Assembly: GCF_014650875.1 (NCBI RefSeq)
Contig: NZ_BMVU01000012.1
Coordinates: forward strand, 104,382-168,381
DNA: 64,000 nucleotides
Reading direction: 5' to 3'
Origin: Streptomyces minutiscleroticus
Lineage (GTDB): Bacteria > Actinomycetota > Actinomycetes > Streptomycetales > Streptomycetaceae
Each line of letters starts with the position of its first letter. The first letter of the stretch is position 1. Below are positions 25,181 to 34,276 of the stretch, piece by piece. The notes under the pieces are model-generated. The model saw only the letters and a program-made list of their open reading frames with translations, did not search any database and had not been told where the DNA came from. The translations under genes and the position numbers were made by a program.

Positions 25181-25296
25181 CGGACCGACACGACGGGACC
25201 GGACGGCGCACACGCGGTCGACGGGACCGACGAGGCCGACGGAGCGAAGAGACGACGGGATGCGGGACGGACGAGACGCAGGGAGCGGTGAACGGG

Positions 25297-25515
25297 ATGA
25301 AGCGAGCGGTGAAGGAAGAGGCGGCACGGGTGCGGGGCCTGGCGTACGGAGCGCGGGCCGTACGCGGGGACACGGGGATGGTCACGTCCGAGTACGCGGT
25401 GGGGATCATCGCGGCGGTGGCGTTCGCGGCGGCGCTCTACAAGGTGCTGACGAGCGGCCAGGTCAGTGGGGAACTGCAGGACATCGTGAGGCGGGCGCTC
25501 GATGTCCGGATGTGA
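25297..25515 (+). CDS. Flp-like pilin (DUF4244)
   Basis: The 72-residue protein has a basic leader, then G-MVTSEYAVG followed by a hydrophobic helix. The G/xxxxEY pattern (Glu at +5, Tyr at +6) is the prepilin peptidase site of Flp pilins, so the mature pilin would be about 45 residues. The ATG at 25297 has GGGAG 11 bases upstream. An in-frame ATG at 25177 overlaps the tadC stop and would add 40 Arg/Gly-rich residues with poor codon bias. No prepilin peptidase gene is in the window. Confidence 0.8.
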   Translation: MKRAVKEEAARVRGLAYGARAVRGDTGMVTSEYAVGIIAAVAFAAALYKVLTSGQVSGELQDIVRRALDVRM

Positions 25516-26017
25516 GGGGCTCGTGCGGGGACGGGAGGGACCGGCCCGTGGACGGAACGGGCCGGTACGGGGGCGACAGGAGCCGGTGCGGGGACGGAGG
25601 GGGTCGGCACGGTGGCGGAAAGGACTCGCGTTGAGCTGGAAGGGGACGGTCCGGGGCCGCCCCGCCCGGCCACCGGACCAGGGATTCGTGACGGCTGAGA
25701 CCGCGGTCGTGCTTCCGGCGCTGGTGCTGTTCGCCATGGGACTCGTCTGGGCTCTGCTCGCCGCGTCCGCGCAGATCCAGTGCGTGGACGCGGCGCGGGC
25801 GGGCGCCCGGGCCGCGGCCCGCCAGGACCCGCCCGGCACCGTCGTGGAGACGGCACGCCGGGCGGCCCCGGAGGGAGCGCGGGTCGCGGTGAGCCGCGAG
25901 GGCGACCTCGTGCACGTCGTGGTCGCGGCGCACCCTCCAGGCCCGGACGGGTTGACGCTCGAGCTGAGCCACGAGGCCGTGGCGCTGGCGGAGGAGACGG
26001 TGGGAGCGGGCGGATGA
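25502..26017 (+). CDS. TadE-like pseudopilin
   Basis: The protein has a TadE core: FVTAETAVVLPALVLFAMGLVW with Glu after the cleavage region, then a helix and a soluble domain rich in Ala/Val. The first 43 residues are an RGRxGPVRGR repeat that may be untranslated; an in-frame TTG at 25631 would give 128 residues. The ATG at 25502 overlaps the pilin stop. It probably sits in the pilus as a minor subunit. Confidence 0.82.
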   Translation: MSGCEGLVRGREGPARGRNGPVRGRQEPVRGRRGSARWRKGLALSWKGTVRGRPARPPDQGFVTAETAVVLPALVLFAMGLVWALLAASAQIQCVDAARAGARAAARQDPPGTVVETARRAAPEGARVAVSREGDLVHVVVAAHPPGPDGLTLELSHEAVALAEETVGAGG

Positions 26018-26589
26018 GAAGGGTGCGGAGGGGGCGGCCGGAGCCCGCACGAACGGCCGGACGCCCGGGACCGGCCGAGCCCCACAAGGGCGAACCCGGG
26101 CTCCGAGGCGAACCCGGGCTCGGCCGCGGGCCCGGACGCAGACGTGGGTCCGGACGCGGGGCCGAACGCGGCAGACACGGGTCGGGCGGTGCGGACCGGG
26201 GCTCCGCCACCGTGTGGACCGTCGCCGCGCTCGCCGTCCTGACCATTGTCTTCGGTGCCGTTCTGATCGCCGGACAGGCGGTGGTCGTACGGCACCGGGC
26301 AGCGGGCGCCGCCGACCTGGCGGCGCTCGCGGCGGCGGACCACTGGGCGGACGGCGGGGCGGCGGCCTGCGGTGCGGCGGACCGGGTGGCGCGGGCACAG
26401 GGCACGCGCGTCGCGCGGTGCGCGCTGTACGGCGAGGTCTCGGACGTCACGGCGGTGGCGGGCCGGGGACTGCTCGCCGCCGAGGTCAGAGCACGCGCGG
26501 GCCCGGCAGGCCCGGCAGAGCCGGCAGCTCCTGCGGACCCGGCGAGCCGGACAGACCCGGCGGCCCCGGTCACCACGACGCGCCCATGA
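26014..26589 (+). CDS. TadE/TadG-like protein of the Rv3654c type
   Basis: The 191-residue product has a low-complexity basic head (residues 1-60), then GSATVWTVAALAVLTIVFGAVL, a TadG-type membrane segment, and RHRAAGAADLAALAAADHW, the conserved start of the soluble domain of the helicase/secretion-neighbourhood TadE-like family. It closes the tad operon, overlapping the previous gene by ATGA. The adjacent helicase on the other strand explains the family name. Confidence 0.83.
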   Translation: MRRVRRGRPEPARTAGRPGPAEPHKGEPGLRGEPGLGRGPGRRRGSGRGAERGRHGSGGADRGSATVWTVAALAVLTIVFGAVLIAGQAVVVRHRAAGAADLAALAAADHWADGGAAACGAADRVARAQGTRVARCALYGEVSDVTAVAGRGLLAAEVRARAGPAGPAEPAAPADPASRTDPAAPVTTTRP

Positions 26590-26710
26590 CCATGATGGTG
26601 ACCAGGACGGAAGGCGAAGGATCAATTGAAACGGACTGGAACGGGCCGCAACGGACCTCAAAGGAATGGAGCAGGCGGCACGGGCGGCACGGGGGGCACG
26701 GCACCAGCCT

Positions 26711-26798
26711 GTGGCGTCAGGGACCGGCCCTCTGCGTCAGCGCTGGCCCTCAGCGTCAGGCACCGGTCCTCAGCATCAGGCACCGGCCCCTGCGTCAG
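26711..26798. repeat. 20-bp tandem repeat at the end of the helicase gene
   Basis: About 4.4 degenerate copies of a TCAGCGTCAGGCACCGGYCC unit lie between the tad operon and the helicase. The last copy contains the helicase stop codon (TCA at 26795-26797 on this strand). Confidence 0.65.
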
Positions 26799-29293
26799 TC
26801 GTCGGCGCCGAGCCCCGCCCCGGACACCTCCGCCGCCCCGGACGGCCGTACCCCGTTCCCTCCTGTTTCCCCCGTCCCCCCGTCCACCTGATCCTCCATA
26901 CCGTCTTCGCCGTCCCCGGCGTCCTCGCCGGGCGCCCCCCGTAGGAGCACGGACAGCAGGCGCACCGCTCCGCGTTTGTGCAGGGGGTCGTTGCCGTTGC
27001 CGCACTTGGGGGACTGGATGCAGGACGGGCAGCCGGCGTCGCACTCGCAGGAGGCGATGGCCTCGCGGGTGGCCGCGAGCCACGCGCGGGCGGTGTGGAA
27101 GGCGCGCTCCGCGAAACCCGCGCCACCCGGATGGCCGTCGTACACGAAGACGGTGGGCAGCAGGGTGTCGGGGTGGAGGGGGACGGAGACGCCGCCGATG
27201 TCCCAGCGGTCGCAGGTGGCGAAGAGCGGCAGCATGCCGATGGAGGCGTGCTCGGCGGCGTGCAGGGCGCCGCCGAGGATCTCCGGGTTCACCCGGGCGG
27301 CGTCGAGCTGGTCCTCGGTGACCGTCCACCACACCGCGCGGGTGCGCAGCGTACGGGGAGGGAGGTCGAGCTTGGTCTCGCCGAGCACCTCGCCGGTGAT
27401 GAGGCGGCGGCGCAGGAAGGAGACGACCTGGTTGGTGACCTCGACGGAGCCGTAGCACAGGCGCCCCTCGCCCCAGGGGACCTCGACGTCGGTCTCCAGG
27501 ACGGAGATGGCGGTGGTGTCGCGGGCGACGGTGGTGTACGGCGGGTCGGCCTGCTCGACCAGGGCGACGGAGTCCTCCAGGTCCAGCTTGCGCACCAGAT
27601 ACGTACGGCCCTGGTGGAGGTGGACCGCGCCCTCGTGGACGGCCGTGTGCGCGGCGGCGGCGTCGACCGTGCCCAGCAGCCGTCCCGTCGCCTCCTCGAC
27701 GACCTGCACCGGGCGGCCGCCCGCGCCGCGGATGTCGGTGAGGTCGGCGGCCCGTTCGCGGCGCGTCCAGTGCCAGGCCTTCGTCCGGCGGCGCAGCAGT
27801 TTCGCGGCCTCCAGCTGCGGCAGCAGCCCGGCGGCGGCCGGGCCGAACAGCGGCAGGTCGTCGTCGGTCAGGGGCAGCTCGGCCGCCGCGGCGCACAGGT
27901 GGGGCGCCAGGACGTAGGGGTTGTCGGGGTCGAGGACGGTGGACTCCACCGGCTGGTCGAACAGGGCCTCGGGGTGGTGGACGAGGAAGGTGTCCAGCGG
28001 GTCGTCGCGGGCGACCAGCACCGCCAGGGCCCCTTGCCCGGCCCGGCCGGCGCGGCCCGCCTGCTGCCACAGCGAGGCCCGTGTGCCCGGGTAGCCGGAG
28101 ATGAGGACGGCGTCCAGGCCGGAGACGTCGACGCCGAGTTCCAGGGCGGTGGTGGCGGCGAGGCCGAGGAGCTCGCCGGAGTGGAGGGCGCGTTCGAGGG
28201 CTCGGCGCTCCTCGGGCAGATAGCCGCCGCGGTAGGCGGCCACGCGCCGGACGAGCGAGCGGTCGACCTCGGCGAGCCGTTCCTGGGCGATCACGGAGAT
28301 CAGTTCGGCGCCCCGGCGGGAGCGGACGAAGGCGACCGAGCGCACGCCCTGCACGGTCAGGTCGGTGAGCAGGTCGGCGGTCTCGGCGGTGGCGGTGCGC
28401 CGGACCGGTGCGCCCTTCTCGCCGTGCAGCTCGGTGAGCGGCGGCTCCCACAGGGCGAAGACCATCTCGCCGCGCGGGGAGGCGTCGTCGGCGACCTCGA
28501 CCACGGGCAGGCCGGTCAGCCGGCCGGCGGCGACGGAGGGCTCGGCGGCGGTCGCGGAGGCCAGCAGGAAGACGGGGGAGGAGCCGTAGCGGGCGCACAG
28601 CCGGCGCAGCCGCCGCAGCACCTGGGCGACGTGGGAGCCGAAGACGCCCCGGTAGGTGTGGCACTCGTCGACGACGACATAGCGCAGGGCCCGCAGGAAG
28701 GAGGACCAGCGCGGATGGGAGGGAAGTATTCCGCGGTGCAGCATGTCGGGGTTGGTCAGTACGTAGTTGGCGTACTGGCGTACCCACTCGCGTTCCTCGA
28801 CGGCGGTGTCGCCGTCGTAGACCGCGGCACGCACGGCGCTGCCCAGAGGATGTGAAAGTTCCTTCACGGACCGGCACTGGTCCGCGGCGAGGGCCTTCGT
28901 GGGGGAGAGGTACAGGGCGGTGGCGCCGCGTCCGTTGGGGGCCTCGGAGCCGTCGAGCAGGCACGACAGCACCGGTACGAGATAGGCCAGGGACTTGCCC
29001 GAGGCGGTGCCGGTGGCGACGACGACCGACTCGCCGTCCAGCGCGTGCTCGGCGGCGCGCGCCTGGTGGGTCCAGGGGTGCTCGATCCCGGCCTCCCGCA
29101 CCGCCGCGACGACCTCCGGACGGATCCGGTCAGGCCAGACGGCATGCCGACCCGCACGCGGGGGCAAGTGCTCCGTATGAGTGATGCGCGAAGCCCGGCT
29201 CGGCCCCGAGGCGAGCCGGTCCAGGACCGTGCCCGGAGCGGGGCGGGACGCGGTGCCTGCCGAGGATCGATCGGATCGGTGATTCTTGGCCAT
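26795..29293 (-). CDS. DEAD/DEAH-box helicase with MrfA-like C-terminal domain
   Basis: The 832-residue helicase has Walker A ATGTASGKS, a DECH box in VVVDECHTYRG, LLASATAA as motif III, and in the second RecA domain GYPGTRASLWQQAGRAGR. The end has a four-cysteine cluster (CECDAGCPSCIQSPKCG), typical of DUF1998/MrfA-like repair helicases and of mycobacterial Rv3649. DNA repair of cross-links is a family-based suggestion. The ATG at 29291-29293 gives the expected N-terminus. The gene diverges from bldG. Confidence 0.92.
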   Translation of the reverse strand: MAKNHRSDRSSAGTASRPAPGTVLDRLASGPSRASRITHTEHLPPRAGRHAVWPDRIRPEVVAAVREAGIEHPWTHQARAAEHALDGESVVVATGTASGKSLAYLVPVLSCLLDGSEAPNGRGATALYLSPTKALAADQCRSVKELSHPLGSAVRAAVYDGDTAVEEREWVRQYANYVLTNPDMLHRGILPSHPRWSSFLRALRYVVVDECHTYRGVFGSHVAQVLRRLRRLCARYGSSPVFLLASATAAEPSVAAGRLTGLPVVEVADDASPRGEMVFALWEPPLTELHGEKGAPVRRTATAETADLLTDLTVQGVRSVAFVRSRRGAELISVIAQERLAEVDRSLVRRVAAYRGGYLPEERRALERALHSGELLGLAATTALELGVDVSGLDAVLISGYPGTRASLWQQAGRAGRAGQGALAVLVARDDPLDTFLVHHPEALFDQPVESTVLDPDNPYVLAPHLCAAAAELPLTDDDLPLFGPAAAGLLPQLEAAKLLRRRTKAWHWTRRERAADLTDIRGAGGRPVQVVEEATGRLLGTVDAAAAHTAVHEGAVHLHQGRTYLVRKLDLEDSVALVEQADPPYTTVARDTTAISVLETDVEVPWGEGRLCYGSVEVTNQVVSFLRRRLITGEVLGETKLDLPPRTLRTRAVWWTVTEDQLDAARVNPEILGGALHAAEHASIGMLPLFATCDRWDIGGVSVPLHPDTLLPTVFVYDGHPGGAGFAERAFHTARAWLAATREAIASCECDAGCPSCIQSPKCGNGNDPLHKRGAVRLLSVLLRGAPGEDAGDGEDGMEDQVDGGTGETGGNGVRPSGAAEVSGAGLGADD

Positions 29294-29455
29294 CGGCACC
29301 GAGTGTGTCACTGGCGTGACGGACAATGGGCCCAAGGCGTCGTGCACGCCTGCCGGTAAGTGATTGAATGCCAACGCGGCTGGCGTACCGTCCCGGGGGC
29401 TGAAGCCGAGGTGTCCCGAGGGACGACCGCTCGATAGCAAGGTGCTGGAGGATCC

Positions 29456-29797
29456 GTGGACCTGTCTCTGTCGACCCGTACCGTCGGCGATCGTACGGTC
29501 GTCGAGGTCGGTGGCGAAATCGATGTATATACCGCGCCCAAGCTGCGGGAGCAGCTGGTCGAGCTGGTGAACGACGGCAATTTCCACCTCGTCGTCGACA
29601 TGGAGGGCGTGGACTTCCTCGACTCCACCGGTCTCGGCGTGCTGGTGGGCGGACTGAAGCGGGTGCGCGCCCACGAGGGCTCGCTGCGGCTGGTCTGCAA
29701 CCAGGAGCGCATCCTGAAGATCTTCCGCATCACCGGCCTCACCAAGGTGTTCCCGATCCACACCTCGGTCGACGAAGCGGTGGCGGCGACCGACTGA
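29456..29797 (+). CDS. bldG: BldG anti-sigma factor antagonist
   Basis: The 113-residue STAS-domain protein has the phosphorylation motif DFLDSTGLGVL with Ser57, the residue phosphorylated in S. coelicolor BldG. BldG is required for aerial mycelium and antibiotic production and works by binding anti-sigma factors when unphosphorylated. The GTG start follows GGAG. It is followed by an anti-sigma ATPase gene, separated by a strong hairpin, which fits the known mixture of mono- and bicistronic bldG transcripts. Confidence 0.96.
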   Translation: MDLSLSTRTVGDRTVVEVGGEIDVYTAPKLREQLVELVNDGNFHLVVDMEGVDFLDSTGLGVLVGGLKRVRAHEGSLRLVCNQERILKIFRITGLTKVFPIHTSVDEAVAATD

Positions 29798-29842
29798 CCA
29801 CCCGTCCGCGGGCCCCGTGGGCCCGGGACCCAGAAGCAACGC

Positions 29843-29873
29843 GGGGGGCCGGGCCTCGGCGGCCCGGCCCCCC
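29843..29873 (+). terminator. Attenuating hairpin between bldG and its partner
   Basis: A 13-bp perfect stem (29843-29855 with 29861-29873) and 5-nt loop lies 45 bp after bldG and before the partner gene. It lacks a T-run and probably allows partial read-through. Confidence 0.75.
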
Positions 29874-29904
29874 GACCGCACGCCCGTAGTTCCGAGGGGG
29901 ACGC

Positions 29905-30342
29905 ATGGCCACCGTTGAGCTCCGCTTCAGCGCGCAGCCCGAGCACGTCAGGACCGCCCGGCTGGTGGCGGCAGCGGTGGCGCGCAGGGCCGGGGTGGAC
30001 GAGGCCGTCCTCGACGAGGTCAGGCTCGCCGTCGGGGAGGCCTGCAGCCGGGCGGTGGGACTGCACCAGAACAGCGGCATCTCGGCGCCGGTGCTGGTGC
30101 AGCTGATCGAGGAGGAGAAGCAGTTCTCCATCGAGGTCGGCGACGAGGCGCCGCGGGCGTCCGCCGGCCACCACGCGCCGGGCACCCGGGGTGACGATCC
30201 GGACATGGACAGCGAGGAGGACGAGATGGGCCTCGCGGTCATCAGCGGCCTCGTCGACGACGTGGAAGTCACCGCCGGGGAGCACGGCGGTCTGATCAGG
30301 ATGAGCTGGCCGACTACGCCGCCCGCCACGCTCCTCCCCTGA
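29905..30342 (+). CDS. RsbW-like ATP-binding anti-sigma factor, partner of BldG
   Basis: The 145-residue GHKL-type protein resembles SpoIIAB/RsbW. It has the N-box region VRLAVGEACSRAV and a G2-like MGLAVISGLVDDVEV. The N-box Asn (EACxN in RsbW) is Arg49 here, which should weaken Mg-ATP binding or kinase action. From its place it corresponds to S. coelicolor SCO3548, which is known to interact with BldG. A GAGGGGGACGC ribosome site precedes the ATG. Confidence 0.9.
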   Translation: MATVELRFSAQPEHVRTARLVAAAVARRAGVDEAVLDEVRLAVGEACSRAVGLHQNSGISAPVLVQLIEEEKQFSIEVGDEAPRASAGHHAPGTRGDDPDMDSEEDEMGLAVISGLVDDVEVTAGEHGGLIRMSWPTTPPATLLP

Positions 30343-30362
30343 TCCTCTGCGCTTCTCCCGTG

Positions 30363-30391
30363 AAAGGGCCCTGCTGAGCGGGGCCCTTTTT
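30363..30391 (+). terminator. Intrinsic terminator of the bldG operon
   Basis: AAAGGGCCC (30363-30371) pairs with 30381-30389 around a 9-nt loop and is followed by T residues. It lies 20 bp after the anti-sigma gene. Confidence 0.88.
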
Positions 30392-30630
30392 CCGTTGCCC
30401 CGTATTTTGTGAAGAAATTCACCAAACAATCCGATGATCCGCCGCCTGCGAATGGATCAAGCGTCAACGCTTTTGGGGCATTACCTCTTTCAGGCCCCCC
30501 GAGATCCGGGCGATCATTTGCTGTAGAGCACGAGAAGGCCAATTCCGCTTACCGCGCACTGTTTTGATCTAGTGGGGATCCCTACAATCCGTCCACATCT
30601 TGAGCTCAGCCCAAGCGTCAAGGAGGACGA

Positions 30631-33033
30631 ATGGCGGGGCTTTCTACCCCTCATCAGTTTGACCACCCCACAACCCTCGCGGCCGCGGTCCTGACCGACG
30701 ACAACCGTCTCATCGTGATGGTCATCGCGCTCGTCGCCCTCGCGGCGCTCGCGGTGGCCGGAATCCTGGTGCGCCAGGTCCTCGCGGCGGGCGAGGGAAC
30801 CGACAGCATGAAAAAGATCGCGGAGGCGGTCCAGGAAGGCGCGAAGGCATATCTCGGCCGGCAGCTGCGCACCCTCGCGGTATTCGCCGTCGTGGTGTTC
30901 TTCCTGCTCATGCTGCTGCCCGCGGACGACTGGAATCAGCGCGCCGGACGATCGGTGTTCTTCCTGATCGGCGCGGTTTTCTCGGCGGCCACCGGTTATA
31001 TCGGCATGTGGCTCGCCGTACGCAGCAACGTCCGCGTGGCCGCCGCGGCCCGGGAGGCGACCCCGGCGGAGGGCGAACCCGAGAAGGACCTCACCTCCGT
31101 CTCGCACAAAGCCATGAAGATCGCTTTCCGTACGGGCGGTGTCGTCGGCATGTTCACGGTGGGGCTCGGTCTGCTGGGCGCCTCCTGCGTGGTGCTCGTG
31201 TACGCGGCCGACGCGCCGAAGGTCCTGGAGGGCTTCGGACTCGGCGCGGCACTGATCGCGATGTTCATGAGGGTCGGCGGCGGCATCTTCACCAAGGCCG
31301 CCGACGTCGGCGCGGACCTGGTCGGCAAGGTCGAGCAGGGCATCCCCGAGGACGACCCGCGCAACGCCGCGACCATCGCCGACAATGTGGGCGACAACGT
31401 CGGCGACTGCGCCGGCATGGCCGCCGACCTCTTCGAGTCGTACGCCGTGACGCTCGTCGCCGCGCTGATCCTCGGCAAGGCGGCCTTCGGCGACGCCGGT
31501 CTCGCCTTCCCGCTGCTCGTCCCCGCGATCGGTGTGATCACGGCGATGATCGGCATCTTCGCGGTGGCGCCGCGCCGCGCCGACCGCAGCGGCATGAGCG
31601 CCATCAACCGCGGCTTCTTCATCTCCGCGGCGATCTCCCTGGTGCTGATGGCCCTGGCCGTCTTCGTCTACCTGCCGTCCTCGTACGCGCGGCTGAACGG
31701 CGTCACCGACGCCGCGATCAGCGGCAAGTCGGGCGATCCGCGGATCCTCGCCCTCGTCGCGGTGGCGATCGGCATCGTCCTCGCCGCGCTGATCCAGCAG
31801 CTGACCGGCTACTTCACCGAGACCACCCGCCGTCCCGTGCGCGACATCGGAAAGACCTCGCTCACCGGTCCGGCCACGGTCGTCCTGGCCGGCATCTCCG
31901 TCGGCCTGGAGTCGGCCGTCTACACCGCCCTCCTGATCGGGCTCGGGGTGTACGGGGCGTTCCTGCTCGGCGGTACGTCGATCATGCTGGCCCTCTTCGC
32001 GGTGGCGCTGGCCGGCACCGGCCTGCTCACCACGGTCGGCGTCATCGTCGCCATGGACACCTTCGGTCCCGTCTCCGACAACGCGCAGGGCATCGCCGAG
32101 ATGTCCGGCGACGTCGAGGGCGCGGGCGCCCAGGTGCTCACCGACCTGGACGCCGTCGGCAACACCACGAAGGCCATCACCAAGGGCATCGCCATCGCCA
32201 CGGCCGTCCTCGCGGCCTCGGCGCTCTTCGGCTCCTACCGCGACGCGATCACCTCGGCCGCGCGGGACGTGGGGGAGAAGGTCGGCGACGGCGGCCCGAT
32301 GAGCCTGGTCATGGACATCTCGCAGCCCAACAACCTGGTCGGGCTGGTCGCGGGTGCAGCGGTCGTCTTCCTCTTCTCGGGGCTGGCGATCAACGCCGTG
32401 TCGCGGTCGGCCGGCGCCGTGGTCTTCGAGGTGCGCCGGCAGTTCCGGGAGCGGCCCGGGATCATGGACTACACGGAGAAGCCGGAGTACGGGCGCGTGG
32501 TGGACATCTGCACCAAGGACGCGCTGCGCGAGCTCGCCACGCCCGGCCTGCTCGCCGTGATGGCGCCGATCGCGATCGGGTTCACGCTCGGCGTCGGCGC
32601 GCTGGGGGCGTACCTCGCGGGTGCGATCGGCACCGGCACGCTGATGGCGGTCTTCCTGGCCAACTCCGGCGGCGCCTGGGACAACGCCAAGAAGCTGGTC
32701 GAGGACGGCCACCACGGCGGCAAGGGCAGCGAGGCCCACGCCGCGACGGTGATCGGCGACACGGTCGGCGACCCCTTCAAGGACACCGCGGGTCCCGCGA
32801 TCAACCCCCTGCTGAAGGTGATGAACCTGGTGGCGCTGCTCATCGCGCCCGCGGTCGTCCAGTTCAGCTACGGCGCGGACAGAAGCGTCACGCTGAGGGT
32901 CCTCATCGCGGCCCTCTCGCTCCTGGTCATCGTGGGCGCGGTGTACGTGTCCAAGCGGCGCGGGATCGCCGTGGGTGACGAGGCCAACTCCGAGCGGGTC
33001 GCCAAGCCGACCGATCCGGCGGTGGTTTCGTAG
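30631..33033 (+). CDS. hppA: K+-independent H+-translocating pyrophosphatase
   Basis: The 800-residue multi-span membrane protein couples pyrophosphate hydrolysis to proton export. The substrate loops are visible: DVGADLVGKVE, DNVGDNVGDCAGMAADLFESY and GDTVGDPFKDTAGPA. At residues 511-520, GNTTKAITKG places Lys514 and Thr517 where K+-dependent enzymes have Ala/Ala or Ala/Gly, so this is the K+-independent class. AGGAGG lies 4 bases before the ATG; a TACAAT -10-like box is at 30583-30588. Confidence 0.96.
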   Translation: MAGLSTPHQFDHPTTLAAAVLTDDNRLIVMVIALVALAALAVAGILVRQVLAAGEGTDSMKKIAEAVQEGAKAYLGRQLRTLAVFAVVVFFLLMLLPADDWNQRAGRSVFFLIGAVFSAATGYIGMWLAVRSNVRVAAAAREATPAEGEPEKDLTSVSHKAMKIAFRTGGVVGMFTVGLGLLGASCVVLVYAADAPKVLEGFGLGAALIAMFMRVGGGIFTKAADVGADLVGKVEQGIPEDDPRNAATIADNVGDNVGDCAGMAADLFESYAVTLVAALILGKAAFGDAGLAFPLLVPAIGVITAMIGIFAVAPRRADRSGMSAINRGFFISAAISLVLMALAVFVYLPSSYARLNGVTDAAISGKSGDPRILALVAVAIGIVLAALIQQLTGYFTETTRRPVRDIGKTSLTGPATVVLAGISVGLESAVYTALLIGLGVYGAFLLGGTSIMLALFAVALAGTGLLTTVGVIVAMDTFGPVSDNAQGIAEMSGDVEGAGAQVLTDLDAVGNTTKAITKGIAIATAVLAASALFGSYRDAITSAARDVGEKVGDGGPMSLVMDISQPNNLVGLVAGAAVVFLFSGLAINAVSRSAGAVVFEVRRQFRERPGIMDYTEKPEYGRVVDICTKDALRELATPGLLAVMAPIAIGFTLGVGALGAYLAGAIGTGTLMAVFLANSGGAWDNAKKLVEDGHHGGKGSEAHAATVIGDTVGDPFKDTAGPAINPLLKVMNLVALLIAPAVVQFSYGADRSVTLRVLIAALSLLVIVGAVYVSKRRGIAVGDEANSERVAKPTDPAVVS

Positions 33034-33079
33034 CCGGTGACCCGGGCCGCCGGCGTCACCGCTGGTCGGGCTCGGCCCA

Positions 33080-33125
33080 ACGGACGGGCGGACAGCACAT
33101 GCTGATGTGCTGTCCGCCCGTCCGT
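33080..33125. terminator. 21-bp perfect hairpin after hppA
   Basis: The arms at 33080-33100 and 33105-33125 are perfectly complementary with only a 4-nt loop, one of the longest hairpins in the window. It ends the hppA transcript. Confidence 0.85.
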
Positions 33126-33267
33126 GCGGGGACACGCCGTAGTCGTGACCCTTCTCTCGCTTGGTGCAAACGGCTTCAATGCGGGGCAAGGGAGGCACCT
33201 GTCACTCGGGTGTCGCCCACTTGGCGTGTATGTTCCGGGGCCGAGAGCCATGGAAGGGACCGATCCG

Positions 33268-33840
33268 GTGAACAAGAAGCTCGCTGCCGCACTGTCCGGC
33301 GGTGCGGTACTGGTACTGGCGCTGTCCGGGTGCGGCGGTGACGACAGCAGTGAGAAGCTGGACGCCTGGGCCGAGCAGGTCTGTGACGCGGTGCAGCCGC
33401 AGGCGAAGAAGATCGAGGCCGCGAACGCCGCGATCCAGGAGCAGACCTCGGACAACAGCACCCCGGAGGACGTCCGGAAGACGGACTCCAAGGCCTTCCA
33501 GGACATGTCGGACGCGTACAAGGCCATCGGCTCGGCCGTGGACAAGGCCGGGGCCCCCGACGTCGAGAACGGCGAGAAGAAGCAGAAGGACGCCGTCAAG
33601 GAGCTCAACGGCATCTCCGCCTCGTACGCCGGCCTGAAGCAGCAGGTCGACAAGTTGGACACCGACGACCAGGGCAAGTTCGCGGACGGCCTCAAGGACA
33701 TCGCGGCGCAGCTGGACAAGCTGGGCCAGAGCGGGAACGACGCCCTGAAGAACCTGGAGGAGGGCGAGGTCGGCAAGGCGATGGCCAAGCAGGAGAGCTG
33801 CAAGTCGGCGTCGGGCTCGCCGTCGGCCACACAGGGCTGA
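33268..33840 (+). CDS. Small helical lipoprotein
   Basis: The 190-residue protein starts with a signal peptide ending at the lipobox LALSGC (Cys about residue 21). The rest is hydrophilic, Lys/Asp/Gln-rich and predicted helical with heptad-like repeats, and a Ser-rich end. The GTG at 33268 is chosen because GGAAGGGA ends 8 bases upstream and the signal peptide starts there; the upstream ATG at 33250 adds six residues. Function unknown; an envelope role is likely from its location. Confidence 0.8.
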   Translation: MNKKLAAALSGGAVLVLALSGCGGDDSSEKLDAWAEQVCDAVQPQAKKIEAANAAIQEQTSDNSTPEDVRKTDSKAFQDMSDAYKAIGSAVDKAGAPDVENGEKKQKDAVKELNGISASYAGLKQQVDKLDTDDQGKFADGLKDIAAQLDKLGQSGNDALKNLEEGEVGKAMAKQESCKSASGSPSATQG

Positions 33841-34276
33841 GCGGGGCGCGGTCCCGCGGGGTCGGCCGGGCCGCGCCGGGCCACGTGATCGGCCGGGCCG
33901 CCGGGGCCGTCGGCCGAGCGGACCACCGGTCCCGCGTGACGGACCGGCCCGCCGGCCCGACGACCGGGCGGGCCGCCGTTCCCGTACGGCCGAGCGGGTC
34001 GCCGGGTCTATTGGCTGAGCGGGCCGCCGGTACCGAGTGGTCGGCCGGGCTCGTCGGCCGGGCGGGCCGTCAGGTCCGGGCGACCGTGCGGAGTGTCGGG
34101 CTCGCCGGGCCGGGCAGGTCGTCGGCCGTGCGAGTGCGCGTAGGTACACGTAAGTACGCGTGGGTGCGCGGAGCCGCCGGGCTCGACCCCGGCCGGCCCC
34201 GTGGAACCGGGTTTCCCGACGTTCGCGTCCGGCGGGCGGCGGCCCGTGCCGGGCGCCCGCGGGTCACAATGGGGCG
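33841..34276. repeat. 436-bp gap of degenerate GGCCGAGCGGGCCGCC-type repeats
   Basis: Most of this gap is built from imperfect copies of a GTCGGCCGGGC / GGCCGAGCGGGCCGCCGG element. No coding frame with convincing bias and no RNA gene was seen. The methyltransferase promoter probably lies in the last 100 bp. Confidence 0.55.
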
